A stretch of DNA of 64,000 nt from Granulicella cerasi (GTDB lineage Bacteria; Acidobacteriota; Terriglobia; Terriglobales; Acidobacteriaceae), in the NCBI RefSeq assembly GCF_025685575.1, contig NZ_JAGSYD010000002.1:868001-932000 (forward strand). Direction: 5' to 3'. The notes beneath the pieces were generated by a model. It was not told the origin of the DNA. It saw only the letters and a program-made list of their open reading frames with translations, and made no database searches. Below are positions 1 to 11,288 of this stretch, piece by piece. A program made the translations under genes and the position numbers. Numbering within the stretch: the first letter of the stretch is position 1; the number at the start of each line of letters is the position of its first letter.

Positions 1-1161
1 GCCCGTCTCAAACACATACGCCTTTGGCAGACCGTCCCACGGCTTGTCCTTCAGATAATGCTCAAAGAACGGCGCTTCAATCTGCTCGCGGTAGAAGACT
101 CCCGTCTTCGCGCCAAATGCGATATCGCCAAGACGCGAGCCATCGCTGCGCGCCCATCCACCGTGCACCCACGGGCCTTCCACCAGCGTGTTCGCAGCGG
201 CCTCAGGGCTCTGCTTCGCGATGGAGTGGAAGACATGCACCGGCCCAGCAAGGTCCTCTGCGTCAAACCATCCACCGACGTTCATCACCGCCGCCTTCAC
301 GCCGTGCATGTGGCTGCCAATGTCGCGCGCCTGCCAGTACGGGCCGTAAGCCGTGTGCGTCACCTGGTCGTGGAAGTAAGCGTTCGTGCCTCCAGCGGGC
401 GAGTCGAGGTTCGCGATCGTACCCATGCGCAGGTAGTACTGATACATGTCCTGCGTCGGAAAGTCGAAGGTCGGCGGCTCGGGCTTCGTCATCGGCGTTG
501 TCTGCGGACGAAAGAACGGCGCATAGAACGAGTGGTTCGCGCTCAGCATGAACGCTCCACCGTGATACGCATCATCGCCCATCCAGAGGTCGATGATCGG
601 CGCCTGCGGGCTCGCCGCCTTAATCGCCGGGTTGGAGTCTACGATGCTCGCTGCCGTGTAGAAGCCGCCGTAGCTGATGCCCATGATGCCAACGCGACCG
701 TTGTTGTTCGGCACGTTCTTCAGCAGCCAATCAACCGTGTCGGACATATCGGTCGACTCATCAATGCCCTTGCCATCATGCGACGGCGTCATCTCCTGCC
801 ACGTGCCTTCGCTGGCCCAGCGGCCGCGCACATCTTCGCAGACAAGGATGTAGCCCGAGCGGAGCAGCGCCGGGTTCGCAGTGACATGAGGAATCTCCTT
901 CGTGCCACCGTAGTCGCCACAGCTGTACGGCGTCTTCGTGATGAGGATCGGATAAGGGCCCTTGTCCGTGAAGCCATCCTTCGGCGCCCATACCTTCACA
1001 TACATCTTCGCGCCGTCGCGCATCGGAATGCGGTACTCGTGTTTGTCCGCATGCGCGCTGAAAAACGTCACCGCTTCGCGCGCAGGATCGCTCGCCGGCT
1101 GCTGCGCCATCCCCATAGAACTCACTGCCACTAACGCCAATCCGCCACGCCACAAACGCAT
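1..1161 (-). CDS. CocE/NonD-family hydrolase (X-Pro dipeptidyl-peptidase-like), 3' end cut by window
   Basis: Reading the minus strand from 1161 gives an open frame that runs off the window edge, so the C-terminus is missing (387 codons seen). The product starts MRLWRGGLALVAVSSMGMAQ, a signal peptide, and is probably exported. The nucleophile elbow GISYGG sits in a CocE/NonD alpha/beta-hydrolase context (CEDVRGR upstream, HGGAF and GGWFD downstream), the family of S15-like peptidases and acyl-ester or beta-lactam acylases. An ATG also exists at 1191, but GAGGAG stands about 9 nt before the ATG at 1161, so I chose 1161. Substrate cannot be told from sequence. It is divergent from the VWFA-like gene across about 46 bp. 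Confidence 0.85.
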   Translation of the reverse strand, partial: MRLWRGGLALVAVSSMGMAQQPASDPAREAVTFFSAHADKHEYRIPMRDGAKMYVKVWAPKDGFTDKGPYPILITKTPYSCGDYGGTKEIPHVTANPALLRSGYILVCEDVRGRWASEGTWQEMTPSHDGKGIDESTDMSDTVDWLLKNVPNNNGRVGIMGISYGGFYTAASIVDSNPAIKAASPQAPIIDLWMGDDAYHGGAFMLSANHSFYAPFFRPQTTPMTKPEPPTFDFPTQDMYQYYLRMGTIANLDSPAGGTNAYFHDQVTHTAYGPYWQARDIGSHMHGVKAAVMNVGGWFDAEDLAGPVHVFHSIAKQSPEAAANTLVEGPWVHGGWARSDGSRLGDIAFGAKTGVFYREQIEAPFFEHYLKDKPWDGLPKAYVFETG

Positions 1162-1207
1162 CCGCTTCGTTCTCCTCAGAACCGCTTTCATTTGCGATAC
1201 TAATCGC

Positions 1208-2275
1208 GTGAAGCGCGCCCTCTGCAAACTGTTTTTCCTGCTGGCCACCTCTGCGCCAGCCTTTGCGCAGGCCGAGGATCCCGGCTACACACTGCACGTC
1301 TACACCGACCGCATCCAGTTCGCTGCGTTGATCCTCGATAAGGACGCGCAGCCGCTGGAACATCTGCGGCGGGAAGACATCGATCTCTCGCTCGACTCCG
1401 GCAAGTCGTTTCATCCCACCGACCTGCGAGTGGAGGGTGACGATCCGATGGAACTTGCGGTGCTGCTGGAAGATGCCAACTCGCAAACTCCCTTCCTCAA
1501 CGCCTTCATCGAGCAGTTCGCAGCACTTGCTCCCACGCTGCTGAAGCCTCAGGACAGCCTGCGCATCTTCGCGGTCGACTGCTCCGTCTTTGAGACACAA
1601 CCGTCGTTCAGCAACCCCACCGCAGCGCAGATCAATAGCCTGATCGGCCAGCTTCGACACCGCGAAGGGTTTCACCCCGCGAACGGCAAACGCGACTGCC
1701 ACGCTCGCTTGCCTCTCCGCGACGCAGAGCTGACAATCGCCTCCTGGCTTCAACACCAGCCGGGTCGTCGCGTTCTGCTTGTCGTCTCTCAGGGCGACGA
1801 TGGCCGGAGCAAATCCGATGCATCCACCGTGCGGGACTTCTTAGCCACCAGCGGAATCGCCGTCGTCGGCGTTCGCGATCGCGTTCACTTCTGGATGAAC
1901 AACCGTGGGCTGCCGTTCTCGCTGCAGACCCTGAACGCGCCGCATGCCTACGCTACCGACGGGATGAACGATGAGCTCGATCAGCTTGCTGCCGGCACGG
2001 GCGGGTTCGTCATGGCGAGCGAACCGGACGTCCTCGGCGCCGACATCAGCGAGATCTTCCGCCTGCTCCGCGCACGCTACATCGTCAGCTATCCCCGGCC
2101 ACATCGCGACGTCGCCGGCGTGCACCACATCGAGATCGCGACACGTGGCGGCTATACGGTTCGCATCACCGGCGCCACGGCGCCGCTCGTCACTAAAGAG
2201 CAACTCGAAGACCCGAACGCCGTACCCAGCGCAGACTCTCCCGCGATCTACGGTAAGCGCAAACCTCTGCGCTAA
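1208..2275 (+). CDS. VWFA-related exported protein, acidobacterial type
   Basis: The 355-aa product starts with GTG and a hydrophobic leader (KRALCKLFFLLATSAPAFAQ), so it is likely secreted or periplasmic. The body has the layout of the VWFA-related domain protein family abundant in Acidobacteria: a strand with 'ALILDKDAQPLEHL' near the N-terminus, a von Willebrand A-like core (MELAVLLEDANSQTP, RRVLLVVSQGDDG) and the C-terminal LRARYIVSYPRP block. The classical MIDAS DxSxS reads as E-D-A-N-S here, so metal binding may be altered. The role of the family is unknown; adhesion or protein interaction is only inferred. The GTG is chosen because it begins the signal peptide; there is no clear Shine-Dalgarno. 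The gene ends 24 bp from the convergent holA end. Confidence 0.75.
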   Translation: MKRALCKLFFLLATSAPAFAQAEDPGYTLHVYTDRIQFAALILDKDAQPLEHLRREDIDLSLDSGKSFHPTDLRVEGDDPMELAVLLEDANSQTPFLNAFIEQFAALAPTLLKPQDSLRIFAVDCSVFETQPSFSNPTAAQINSLIGQLRHREGFHPANGKRDCHARLPLRDAELTIASWLQHQPGRRVLLVVSQGDDGRSKSDASTVRDFLATSGIAVVGVRDRVHFWMNNRGLPFSLQTLNAPHAYATDGMNDELDQLAAGTGGFVMASEPDVLGADISEIFRLLRARYIVSYPRPHRDVAGVHHIEIATRGGYTVRITGATAPLVTKEQLEDPNAVPSADSPAIYGKRKPLR

Positions 2276-2299
2276 GCCCATCGCGCAGGATGCTCGTTG

Positions 2300-3433
2300 C
2301 TACGCTTCGACAGCGATCGCTCGCTCACGCCCTACCAGACGTAGGATCAAGCGTTCAAGCACAAGGCGCTTGTCAGGGGGGCTCGAACGCAACTCGATGT
2401 CCGCCTTCGCAATCCAGCGCAGGCCGCGACGCAACTCCGCGCGGTCACGATAACGCCTCGCCTGTGCGATCAACTGGTCGGCAGCGAACGGAGCGACACG
2501 GAAGCCCGGCCACAGCACCTGCCACATCGCACGCTGGTCCGTCACGCGATTCTCATTCAACACCAGCATCTGCCGGTACGTCTTCGCGAGCGTGAACACG
2601 TGCCCGATGGCCGCATCATCACCGCCTTCCGAAGCATTCAACAGGCCATGCAGCAACGCCAGAGCGCGCGGAGCATCCTTCTGGCTGATCGCATCGGTGA
2701 GTTCGTATACGCCGCGCTGCTTGGCCGCCGACACCATCTCCTCAATGTCCGGCACGTCCAGCTTCTGCTTGCCCTGCGCGCCGGCAAACAGCGTCAGCTT
2801 CTCCACCTCGCTCTCGATCGCGAGCATGTCTGCGCCCAGCGAATCGACAAGCTCATGCGCAGCGTCTGCGCTGAACTCCACACCCTTCGCCTGCGACGCG
2901 CGCTGCACCCAGGTCGTTGCATCTTCAGCGCTCACGCGCTGCAACTCGATCACGCCACAACCGTCGCCGAGCGTCTCGCGGATCTTCTCCGCGCGCTCCT
3001 TCTCGGTCATGTCCATGCGGCGCAGATCCTGCGGCAACGAAATATGGTCCGCCACAAACACAAGGAGAGCGCCGGGGTTCGGCCTGCGGAAGTATTCGTC
3101 CAACGCCTTGAACTCTTCCTTCTTCTGCCCACGCCCGTAAAGTGACTTCAAGTTGCGAATGAACAGCACCTGAAACGGAGCCATCAGCGACGGCGTCTGT
3201 GCCAGATCCAGCGCATCGAAGATCGTCATCTCGCTGGAAAGATCGATGTCATGCAGCGAGAACTCGCGCTGCTCGCGTGGCAGCAACGCGTCCAGCAAGC
3301 CGCGGCGCGCGCGCTGCTGCAGATACGCCTCATCGCCGAGCAACACATAACCCGCGCGGCGCGCATCGCCAGCCACCTCTGCCAGGAAGCGGTCTACCGC
3401 CGCAAAACTCTTGAGGCCCTTTGTAATCTCCAT
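2300..3433 (-). CDS. holA: DNA polymerase III subunit delta
   Basis: The 377-aa product matches HolA in size and layout. The N-terminal region has the LLGDEAYLQQRARRGLLDAL block, followed by the RecF-fold part (FQVLFIRNLKSL, ALLVFVADHI) and the helical clamp-loader C-terminus (ELTDAISQKDAPRALALL, RQMLVLNE). It opens the beta sliding clamp as part of the clamp-loader complex. I place the start at the ATG at 3433, with AAGGG eight bases upstream; a GTG two codons earlier is possible. It follows lptE by 11 bp on the same strand. The lptE-holA pairing also occurs in other Gram-negative bacteria, which supports both calls. Confidence 0.88.
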   Translation of the reverse strand: MEITKGLKSFAAVDRFLAEVAGDARRAGYVLLGDEAYLQQRARRGLLDALLPREQREFSLHDIDLSSEMTIFDALDLAQTPSLMAPFQVLFIRNLKSLYGRGQKKEEFKALDEYFRRPNPGALLVFVADHISLPQDLRRMDMTEKERAEKIRETLGDGCGVIELQRVSAEDATTWVQRASQAKGVEFSADAAHELVDSLGADMLAIESEVEKLTLFAGAQGKQKLDVPDIEEMVSAAKQRGVYELTDAISQKDAPRALALLHGLLNASEGGDDAAIGHVFTLAKTYRQMLVLNENRVTDQRAMWQVLWPGFRVAPFAADQLIAQARRYRDRAELRRGLRWIAKADIELRSSPPDKRLVLERLILRLVGRERAIAVEA

Positions 3434-3444
3434 CGTCACAACCC

Positions 3445-3990
3445 TTACTTGAAGCTCTCGAGCAAGTCGCTTACGAGCGCCTGCGCAAAATCATGTCCAA
3501 TGCGTCGCACCGCCGCCGAGTCTTCCTGCACGAAGCTCGAAAGATCCTGCGTCGATTGATACTGCTCGTGCCAACCGAACGCGTTGTTGCGATAGAGCAC
3601 ATGACCATCGCGCCCTTTCACCTCCACACTCGCCACGATCGTCACAAGATAACTCGACGTCTGTCCGCTGTTCGGGTCATACGTCAGTGGGGCCACGGTC
3701 TCCTGCTCAATCGTCCCACGCAGCACTGCGTCGCCCTCTGCACCGTCGAAGGTGCCATCACCGCTCGAGGTCAACACGCGATAACGTGTGCGTGTGTTCA
3801 GCTCGCGCACAACAGCCTCAGTAAACACGCTCTCCGTGCGATAAGACTGCACCTTCGTGCGAAACACCGGCACCGCGATCGTCTGCACGCCCGCAGGCAA
3901 ACGCGTCGCCGCGCCTACCTGGTGATAGCCGCATCCGGTGATCATCAGCAGCGCCGCTCCAACCGCTGCAAGAAGACTCTTCTTCGCCAC
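3445..3990 (-). CDS. lptE: LPS-assembly lipoprotein LptE
   Basis: A 181-aa lipoprotein. The N-terminus VAKKSLLAAVGAALLMITGC ends in a lipobox with Cys near residue 20, followed by GYHQVG, the usual start of mature LptE. The rest (QTIAVPVFRTK, VVRELNTRTRYRVL, LRGTIEQE) fits the LptE/RlpB fold, which plugs the LptD barrel and helps place lipopolysaccharide in the outer leaflet. The start is a GTG at 3990 with GGAG seven bases upstream; this SD lies in the last codons of the upstream M1 peptidase, whose stop is 2 bp away, so the two are probably translationally coupled. No LptD gene is in the window. Confidence 0.85.
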   Translation of the reverse strand: MAKKSLLAAVGAALLMITGCGYHQVGAATRLPAGVQTIAVPVFRTKVQSYRTESVFTEAVVRELNTRTRYRVLTSSGDGTFDGAEGDAVLRGTIEQETVAPLTYDPNSGQTSSYLVTIVASVEVKGRDGHVLYRNNAFGWHEQYQSTQDLSSFVQEDSAAVRRIGHDFAQALVSDLLESFK

Positions 3991-3992
3991 GC

Positions 3993-5693
3993 TTACTCCT
4001 TCACCACGTTCACGTAGTACTCGTCCGTATCTACGCCAAACGCGTCCTTGCTCTTCGTCCAAGGCATGGACTTCCACTCACCCGCCACCGGCGTGATCAC
4101 GTTCCAATGCGCGGCATCGCCCACCTTGATCGGCATAGCGAACTTCGCTTCTTCTGCCTTATAGCGATAGCTCACCTTGCCGTCAGCAAACTTCAACTCC
4201 AACGCAGGCGCAGCCGCGTGGCGCAGGTACTCCGCGAAGAACGGCTTCAACTCCATGCCCGTGCGCTTCGACCACCACGCCACTACATCGTCCGTCGTGA
4301 TCTGCTGATATTTGAACTGCTGATAGAAGTCGTGAATGTCGGCGAACCACTTCGCGTCATCGCCCACCATCGAGCGCAGCGTGTTGATCATCAATGCGCC
4401 TTTGAAGTACTGGTCCTGCGGAGGCTCCGCGTTCACGCCGCACGGCGGAATGATCGGCCGCTCGTTATGCACCTTCGGCTTCAGGCCGCCCGCATACTTC
4501 AGCATGTCAGCCTCGCCCCAGCGATACTCCACGTAGAGCAACTCGAGGTACGTTGTCCATCCTTCATGGATCCACATGTCGCACTTGTCGGCGGCCGTGA
4601 TCGCGTTGCCGAACCACTCGTGTCCGCTCTCGTGGATGATGATGAAGTCGAACTTCGGCGAGATGCCGACGCCCGTCCAATCGCGCTCGTAGTAGCCGTT
4701 CGCATAGTGGTTGCCGTATGCCACCGCGCTCTGGTGCTCCATACCCGCATACGGCACATCGACGAGCTTGTAGCCGTCCTTCGCAAACGGATACTCGCCA
4801 AAGTAATGCTCATACGCATCGAGCATCTCGGGTACCTGCGCGAACTGCACCTTACTCTTCTCGAGGTTCTCGGGCAGCACGTAGAAGTCGAGTGCGGTGT
4901 TGCCGTGCTTCGGCATCGACCAGTGCACATACTCGCCAATGTTCAGCGCAACATCGTAGTTGTTGATGCCGTAGCTTACCTTCCAACGCCACTCGGTGTA
5001 GCCATCGCCGAGGTCCTTCGAGCCCACGAAGTGGCCATTGGACACATCCATCAGCCCGTTCGGCACCGCGACGTTGATCTCCATGCCTTCCTGCGGCTCA
5101 TCGCGCCACTGGTCCTTGTTGGGCCACCAGGTGCTTGCACCCTCTTCTTCGCAAGCGGTCGTGATCCACGGCTTGCCCGCCTTGTCTTTGTCGAAGGAGA
5201 AGCAGCCGAAGCGCCCCTGCGTCACCGGGTGCCCGCTCCACGCGAGGGCAATGCTGTAGACCTTACCGCCCTGCAGCGTCGTCGGCGAGTCGATCCACAC
5301 CTCACGCTCGTCGCGCGTCACCTTCAGCGGCTTGCCGTCCATCGTCGCGCTGTCGATCGCGAGTTGCGGCGTTAGTTCAAGCTGCACGCGCGTCGCGTCC
5401 TTCAACATACGGAAGCGCACCGTGTTCGTACCCTTGATGAACTTGTCCGTGGGATCCACGCGCAGATCGAGCCTGTAGCTCAGCAGATCGTTGTTCGCGC
5501 GAAACTCGCCGTACGGTCCACGCAGCGTGTCATCCTTCGTCGGCGGCGCCAGCGTGTCGAGCTTGCGCGCACGCTGCGCTGCCTGTGCCGAACCCGGTGT
5601 CGTGTTCGTACTGGAACCGGTCTGCGCGGCGAGCGGCAACGCGAGCGCAACGCACAAGGATGCGGAGACGAGTGAACGATTCATCTCCTCCAT
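3993..5693 (-). CDS. M1 family metallopeptidase (aminopeptidase N-like), secreted
   Basis: A 566-aa zinc peptidase with a signal peptide (SLVSASLCVALALPLAAQ). The zinc site is HESGH at residues 354-358, with the third ligand Glu377 in IHEGWTTY, the HExxH-x18-E spacing of clan MA family M1. The exopeptidase motif is GMEHQS near 317 instead of the textbook GAMEN. The N-terminal beta domain (residues 65-250) is complete, but there is no long ERAP/PepN C-terminal domain, so this is the short form. It probably trims peptides in the periplasm. The start is uncertain: ATG at 5693 or at 5684 (MNRSL). It lies between an Ig-like lipoprotein and lptE on one strand. Confidence 0.88.
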   Translation of the reverse strand: MEEMNRSLVSASLCVALALPLAAQTGSSTNTTPGSAQAAQRARKLDTLAPPTKDDTLRGPYGEFRANNDLLSYRLDLRVDPTDKFIKGTNTVRFRMLKDATRVQLELTPQLAIDSATMDGKPLKVTRDEREVWIDSPTTLQGGKVYSIALAWSGHPVTQGRFGCFSFDKDKAGKPWITTACEEEGASTWWPNKDQWRDEPQEGMEINVAVPNGLMDVSNGHFVGSKDLGDGYTEWRWKVSYGINNYDVALNIGEYVHWSMPKHGNTALDFYVLPENLEKSKVQFAQVPEMLDAYEHYFGEYPFAKDGYKLVDVPYAGMEHQSAVAYGNHYANGYYERDWTGVGISPKFDFIIIHESGHEWFGNAITAADKCDMWIHEGWTTYLELLYVEYRWGEADMLKYAGGLKPKVHNERPIIPPCGVNAEPPQDQYFKGALMINTLRSMVGDDAKWFADIHDFYQQFKYQQITTDDVVAWWSKRTGMELKPFFAEYLRHAAAPALELKFADGKVSYRYKAEEAKFAMPIKVGDAAHWNVITPVAGEWKSMPWTKSKDAFGVDTDEYYVNVVKE

Positions 5694-5711
5694 TGTCGTT
5701 CATTCGCACGC

Positions 5712-6917
5712 CTATCTTTCACCAATAAAATGCACGCCTGAGGCTCCGCCGTTGAAATCCTGCGCGTACACCACCACAGCATAGCCGCCGGCCTCTAAGG
5801 TATCGACCCCACCGTCCTGCACGAGAACAGGCCGTGGAGTTGTATCGTTCTTGAAGCGCGTTCCGACGAGCCAAACGCCGCTTCCGTCAGCAGCCTGACC
5901 GGTTGTGCTGGCAGTGATAATGTAGCCCTTCGCAGCCAGTCCTTTCACCGCGTCCGAGACGGTGCCAAGCGTCGCTGTAATCACGTCGGTTTCGTACTGG
6001 CCGGTTGCGTCTCCCGCCCACGCATACGCGAAGTAGGTCACGTTAGAACCCACGAGATAGAACGCTGTGATCACGCGGCCATTCAGTGCCTCTTGCGCTG
6101 CCGCCATGGGAAACGCTGACAGGCTGACTGTCTGCTCCGATCGTGTATACGGTGCCCCCTGCGAATCATAGCGATAGCTGTAAGCGGCAAAAGAGCTGTA
6201 GGTCGACGGGACCTGAACCGACGACACGATCGCGTGAGAATCCGTCGCTGCGGGCAGCGTGGCACCAAAGGGATCCGAAAGAGTCGCGTCAAGTTGTGCG
6301 AGTGCAGCCACGCTGTACACAGTGCGCACCGTGCTCGAAAGCCCCATCAGTTGATACGCCCACGTGCATGCGTTATTGCCGATTTGAAGGGGCGTGCCGA
6401 AGCCACCGTAGCTGTAAGCGATGGCGCCTCCTCCAGGCACAGGACAGCCAATCGGAAGTGGGACGCCACCTGCAGCCACGGAATACCCATTCACAGTCTC
6501 CGCCGACCCCACCGAGCCAAACCGAAGATCACCCGCAGCAGGCGCTCGTGCCGTGACGTGGAGGTGAGCAACGTTACTTGTGAGGCTGGTGTTCCCTCCG
6601 CTTACCTGCACTGAGAAGCTGCCACCATCATCTGCATAAGCCGTAACAGGGGTGGAGTAGCTGCTCGACGTTGCGCCAGCTATAGCGACTCCAGCCTTCA
6701 TCCACTGATATTGAAAGGGAGACTGACCTCCGGCAACGACCGTAAAGGTGGCGGGCAGCCCCATCGGAACGCTGACATCCGCTGGCTGCTTCGTGATCAC
6801 CAGCTGCAACGCCGGGTCGGACGCGCCAGAGGATGCGCTTCCCCCACAGCCAGCGAGGACAAGCGGTACCGCAAGCAGATAGAAAAGCCGCCAGCAAGCT
6901 CTTGGGCGCGTCAACAT
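5712..6917 (-). CDS. Ig-like domain lipoprotein of unknown function
   Basis: The 401-aa product starts MLTRPRACWRLFYLLAVPLV and has a lipobox LAGC at about residue 24, so it is a predicted lipoprotein. The start at 6917 has a strong AGGAGG five bases upstream. After a Ser/Gly linker comes an immunoglobulin-like domain (ITKQPADVSVPMGLPATF, FQYQWMKAGVAIAG, about residues 37-120), a common surface module. The remaining 280 residues (for example VNGYSVAAGGVPLPIGCPVP and QYETDVITATLG) match no family I know. It ends 18 bp before the M1 peptidase start region and may be co-transcribed with it. Confidence 0.7.
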   Translation of the reverse strand: MLTRPRACWRLFYLLAVPLVLAGCGGSASSGASDPALQLVITKQPADVSVPMGLPATFTVVAGGQSPFQYQWMKAGVAIAGATSSSYSTPVTAYADDGGSFSVQVSGGNTSLTSNVAHLHVTARAPAAGDLRFGSVGSAETVNGYSVAAGGVPLPIGCPVPGGGAIAYSYGGFGTPLQIGNNACTWAYQLMGLSSTVRTVYSVAALAQLDATLSDPFGATLPAATDSHAIVSSVQVPSTYSSFAAYSYRYDSQGAPYTRSEQTVSLSAFPMAAAQEALNGRVITAFYLVGSNVTYFAYAWAGDATGQYETDVITATLGTVSDAVKGLAAKGYIITASTTGQAADGSGVWLVGTRFKNDTTPRPVLVQDGGVDTLEAGGYAVVVYAQDFNGGASGVHFIGER

Positions 6918-6971
6918 CGTTCCTCCTGAGGGAACCGTCGTAGACCAACTATGCCACAACCGCGTTGCCAC

Positions 6972-7004
6972 AAAAAGAAGAAAGGCGATCCGAAGATCGC
7001 CTTT
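6972..7004 (-). terminator. Intrinsic terminator of ftsH
   Basis: On the minus strand a 10-bp stem, AAAGGCGATC / GATCGCCTTT, closes on a UUCG-type loop and is followed by TCTTCTTTTTG. It lies 25 bp past the ftsH stop codon. Confidence 0.85.
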
Positions 7005-7028
7005 GCTTCCTATGCTTCCGGCCTGCGT

Positions 7029-8948
<1,920 letters not shown>

Positions 8949-9194
8949 CCCGTTCCTCATTTCCCTGCTCGCGAAACCGCTGCCCTTCCGGCGCGGGTCT
9001 CGCTGGCTCCGCACTCTAGTTAGACGCCGACTGACGACGAACGGTGCGGAGGTGCAAGTCCCATCATTCTACGCCTGTCGCGTCGGCAAAATCCCGGAAT
9101 TTGATGCCGCTTGCGGGGGATAAAGCGCCTCCCCCGTTCGTTTTCCGTCTGCTTCCCTCTCTGAAGACGCTGCTGCTGCCGAAATATTGTCTCG

Positions 9195-10220
9195 CTAACC
9201 CTGACGGCTGATCTGCAACTCTCGCGCGGAGCGCTCCACCCGCAACCCCTCACGCAACTCCAGCCTGGAGCCGATTTTGCCGAGCACGCCGGGATAGCCG
9301 CCAAATCCCGCCAGCGCGAGGATCTTCGCCGTCTCCTCCGCCGTCAGCCGATGGCCGAGCCCGCGCACCGCCGCGCGCAGCACCCGGCGACGCATCGCCG
9401 CGGGCAGTGCCTTCAGCCGCTCAATCTCCAGCGCACAGCTCGCCGAACCCACTGCGGTCGAGCTGGCCCGGCCGCCGCCGCGCACCGGTTTGCCTGGCAG
9501 CACCATCTGCCGCAGCAGCGGAGGAAGCTGATCCTGCCAGTACGCTTCCTCGTCGCGCGCCACGTCGGCCATGCCCGCCAGCAGCGCGTCGATCTGCGGG
9601 TTGAACTGCCGCAGCACCGGTAGCAAGTCATGCCGCACGCGGTTGCGCGTCAGCGATAGATCGCGGTTCGTGGAGTCCTCCCGCCAAGCCTGCCCACGCG
9701 CTTCGAGGAACTCCAAGATCTCCGCCTTGCGTACGCGCAGCAGCGGGCGGATCGTCCTCGGGCCATCGGCCTGCACTTCAGGCGCGATGCCCGCCAGCCC
9801 CTCAGTCCACGCGCCGCGCAGCAGCTTCATCAGCACGGTCTCGGCCTGATCATCAAGATGATGCGCCGTCGCGATCGCATCCACGGGCAAACCACGCAGC
9901 GCTTCATAGCGCAGATTCCGCGCCGCCTCTTCGAGGCCCTCACCCTCGTCCGCCATACGCGCAGGCGTATCGACATGCACCAGAGTCAGCGGCACACCGA
10001 GCCGCTGACAAAGCTCGCGCACAAACGCCTCATCCGCATCGGCCTCCGCGCCGCGCAACCCATGATGCACATGCGCCGCGCTCAGCTCGATGCCCAGCGA
10101 CTCCTTGCGTGCGTTTGCCTCCACCATCGCCAGCAGCATTGCCGTAGAGTCCGCCCCACCCGACACCGCACAGCAAACCCGCTCGCCCTTACGCAACAAC
10201 GCCGCATCCAGCGGCAGCAT
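9195..10220 (-). CDS. tilS: tRNA(Ile)-lysidine synthase TilS
   Basis: A 341-aa ATP-pyrophosphatase-family enzyme that converts the wobble cytidine of the tRNA-Ile CAU anticodon to lysidine. The P-loop SGGADS is at residues 20-25, followed by HVHHGLRGAEADADE and AIATAHHLDDQAETVLM, all characteristic of TilS. A substrate-binding region with LLRVRKAEILEFLE and the C-terminal domain follow. The start is taken as the ATG at 10220, with AAGG eight bases upstream; an ATG at 10238 (MAKGT) is also possible. tilS-ftsH order on one strand is common in bacteria, as seen here. Confidence 0.92.
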   Translation of the reverse strand: MLPLDAALLRKGERVCCAVSGGADSTAMLLAMVEANARKESLGIELSAAHVHHGLRGAEADADEAFVRELCQRLGVPLTLVHVDTPARMADEGEGLEEAARNLRYEALRGLPVDAIATAHHLDDQAETVLMKLLRGAWTEGLAGIAPEVQADGPRTIRPLLRVRKAEILEFLEARGQAWREDSTNRDLSLTRNRVRHDLLPVLRQFNPQIDALLAGMADVARDEEAYWQDQLPPLLRQMVLPGKPVRGGGRASSTAVGSASCALEIERLKALPAAMRRRVLRAAVRGLGHRLTAEETAKILALAGFGGYPGVLGKIGSRLELREGLRVERSARELQISRQG

Positions 10221-10309
10221 GATCGTTCCCTTAGCCATCGCTATCAGGGTATCGCCTTGCACGCGTTCTGAACGCCAATGAGTGGTAGCCTCCATGCCAG
10301 GAGAAAAGT

Positions 10310-10783
10310 GTGCGACTCGTAGTCAGTGGACTCAAGACGGCGAATTATCCTTTCGGAGCGATATGGGGACGCTACGTTCGCGACTTCGATCCGAGTGAAC
10401 ATTGCCAAAAGTGTTTAATCGGTAGCGCCGAGCCAAAAATCCACCGCACTCTCGAAGACGAGGCTCCTATTGATCTACGAGGTGACTTCCCGTACTTCTA
10501 TCTTTTTGCCTGGGGCAACGGAGATCGCTCAATTTCCAACGTCCACCTACCCGTCCGCGCGCACGCAGGCGCGGTTGCAAGCATCGGTTCGATCTACGGC
10601 GTCACCTTCACGCTCTACGATGCTATTGCTCTGCGCGTGGATAGGCTCCCTGATGGCTGGAAGGGAATGAACGCCAAGTACACGAGTTGCAGAAACTTTC
10701 AGTTTGGGGTGCATGCCTTCCCGGCCAGAGTCATGGGCGAATTCAAACCAGCGCAGAAGTCTTTGCTCCAGCCAGAAGGCTGA
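10310..10783 (+). CDS. Hypothetical protein, 157 aa
   Basis: I do not recognise this protein. It starts with GTG, with AGGAG five bases upstream, which supports real translation. There is no signal peptide or membrane segment. It has three cysteines (HCQKC near 32-35 and SCRNF near 129), a YFYLFAWGNGDRS stretch and aromatic-rich segments, suggesting a compact soluble fold. Codon use appears less GC-biased than in neighbours, which could mean recent acquisition; this is an eye estimate. It is divergent from tilS (about 90 bp) and 45 bp upstream of the GNAT gene. Confidence 0.6.
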   Translation: MRLVVSGLKTANYPFGAIWGRYVRDFDPSEHCQKCLIGSAEPKIHRTLEDEAPIDLRGDFPYFYLFAWGNGDRSISNVHLPVRAHAGAVASIGSIYGVTFTLYDAIALRVDRLPDGWKGMNAKYTSCRNFQFGVHAFPARVMGEFKPAQKSLLQPEG

Positions 10784-10827
10784 GTTCTGCTGCCGATCAA
10801 CGAGCGTCGCGCCGATATCATAAAGCG

Positions 10828-11286
10828 ATGCCGACTCTCCGCCGCGCGACCGTAGACGATGCCTCCCTCATCACCCAGCACCGCCACCTCATGTTCGCGG
10901 ACAATGACTTCACGACCGAAGAGCGCCTCAACGAGATGGACCACGCCTTCGAGCCGTGGGTGCGCGCAGCGTTGGCCGATGGCACCTACGTTGGGCTGTT
11001 CCTCGAGGAAGACAGCCGCGTGCTCTCCGGCGGCGGCGTCTATCTCATGCCCTTCCCGCCGCACTGGATGCACGATGAGCCGTTCCGCGCCTATCTGCTG
11101 AACTTCTATACCGCTCCTGAAGCGCGTGGGCGCGGACTTGCGAAGCAAATCCTGCAAGCCGCCGTCGATGCCGCGCACGAACTCGGTGCAAGCGTTATCA
11201 CCTTGCATGCGTCGCGATTCGGCCAGCCCATCTACGAGAAATTCGGCTTCAAGCACTCAGTCGAGATGATGCTGCGGAAACAGTAG
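10828..11286 (+). CDS. GNAT-family N-acetyltransferase
   Basis: A 152-aa protein with the GNAT fold. The acetyl-CoA pyrophosphate loop is seen in YTAPEARGRGLAKQILQAAV (R-G-R-G-L-A matches the Q/RxxGxG/A motif A), followed by the motif B region LHASRFGQPIYEKFGFK. The N-terminus LRRATVDDASLITQHR is typical. The acceptor substrate cannot be predicted. ATG at 10828 is the first plausible start. A five-unit heptamer array lies directly behind the stop codon, before ispD. Confidence 0.82.
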   Translation: MPTLRRATVDDASLITQHRHLMFADNDFTTEERLNEMDHAFEPWVRAALADGTYVGLFLEEDSRVLSGGGVYLMPFPPHWMHDEPFRAYLLNFYTAPEARGRGLAKQILQAAVDAAHELGASVITLHASRFGQPIYEKFGFKHSVEMMLRKQ

Positions 11287-11288
11287 AA

